Virus record (IMG/VR): IMGVR_UViG_3300026199_000007
Span: 1 to 21,324 of that record
Length of the DNA: 21,324 nt
Origin: a virus
Strand: one strand, 5' to 3'
The notes under the pieces were generated by a model. It did not search any database and had not been told where the DNA came from. It saw nothing but the letters and a program-made list of their open reading frames with translations. Every line of letters starts with the position of its first letter. Position 1 is the first letter of the stretch. A program made the translations under genes and the position numbers. This document shows, piece after piece, positions 21,118-21,324 of this stretch.

Positions 21118-21324
21118 ATGAAAATGATAACCGGCTGTAATGGATTTATTGGATCATATTTTAAGAATTTAGAAAAAAAATATATTGGTATAGAGCAAAA
21201 TACTGCAATGCATATGATTGATAATTTTCCTATGTGGGAAGATATTGATGAAATTATTCATATGGGAGCAATTTCTTCCACTACAGAAAAAGATCTTATA
21301 TCATTAAATTATTATAATGTTGAT
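21118..21324 (+). CDS. Partial NAD-dependent nucleotide-sugar epimerase, HldD-like (C-terminus outside window)
   Basis: Sixty-nine residues are visible, beginning MKMITGCNGFIGSYFKNLEK. GCNGFIGS is the Rossmann-fold glycine motif (GxxGFIG) of the short-chain epimerase/dehydratase family. The later block DEIIHMGAISSTTEKD matches the strand-plus-SSTTE segment of ADP-heptose 6-epimerase HldD (there HEGACSSTTEWD). Such enzymes act on NDP-sugars for surface polysaccharide, so the phage copy may alter host or virion glycans; this is inference. The start has AAAGGAG 9 bases upstream. It is the only plus-strand gene here, has no late box of its own orientation, and is probably transcribed separately from the structural cluster. 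The segment between the glycine motif and SSTTE is shorter than in bacterial HldD. The tyrosine of the catalytic YxxxK motif would lie outside the window. Confidence 0.85.
   Translation, partial: MKMITGCNGFIGSYFKNLEKKYIGIEQNTAMHMIDNFPMWEDIDEIIHMGAISSTTEKDLISLNYYNVD

Noticed and set aside
1-21324. tRNA genes, integrase, attachment sites, defence or anti-defence cassette
   Set aside because: I found no cloverleaf sequences, recombinase motifs or known defence-related domains; nearly all DNA is accounted for by virion and packaging genes.

Overview
This window is part of the late, virion-structure gene cluster of a T4-like contractile-tailed phage (myovirus). The evidence is the order and recognisable sequence of the T4 head-neck-tail genes. 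Reading along the minus strand these are gp13, gp14, gp15, gp16, (two small genes), gp17, gp18, gp19, gp20, gp67-like, gp21, gp22 and gp23. The DNA is AT-rich. The type of large structural protein upstream of gp13, and no gp24 or gp68 gene anywhere in the segment shown, point to the marine T4-like group (cyanophage/pelagiphage type) rather than enterobacterial T4. The host cannot be fixed from this segment.

Layout from right to left, which is the direction of transcription for almost everything. At the far right a divergent plus-strand gene (21118 to the window edge) begins an NAD-dependent sugar epimerase related to HldD. An 85-bp divergent promoter region follows. Then come a fibre-like protein (21032-19890) and a giant 1714-residue modular virion protein (19880-14736). 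The neck and tail-completion proteins gp13, gp14 and gp15 follow, then the packaging motor: gp16 small terminase, two small unknown genes, and gp17 large terminase. Next are the tail sheath gp18 and tail tube gp19. The head genes come last: portal gp20, a gp67-like core protein, protease gp21, scaffold gp22 and major capsid protein gp23. A strong UUCG-loop terminator follows gp23. Beyond it are a small repeat-bearing protein and the start of another virion protein that looks tail-tube-like.

Genes from gp13 to gp16 and on to the two small genes are coupled by ATGA or TAATG overlaps. Exact or near-exact copies of the T4 late promoter box (TATAAATA/NATAAATA, or CTAAATA) lie upstream of the fibre gene, gp18, gp20, the gp67-like gene, gp22 and the 86-residue gene. 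This suggests several overlapping late transcription units. No stretch above about 85 bases lacks a gene, and I see no tRNA, CRISPR array, insertion sequence or integrase.

The most unusual feature is that small beta-rich repeat modules appear inside or at the end of several proteins that are compact in T4: gp13, gp14, gp15 and gp18. At least two of these module families recur in the giant 1714-residue protein. The same building blocks therefore seem to decorate neck, sheath and fibre/baseplate proteins of one virion. I saw no clear defence or anti-defence system.
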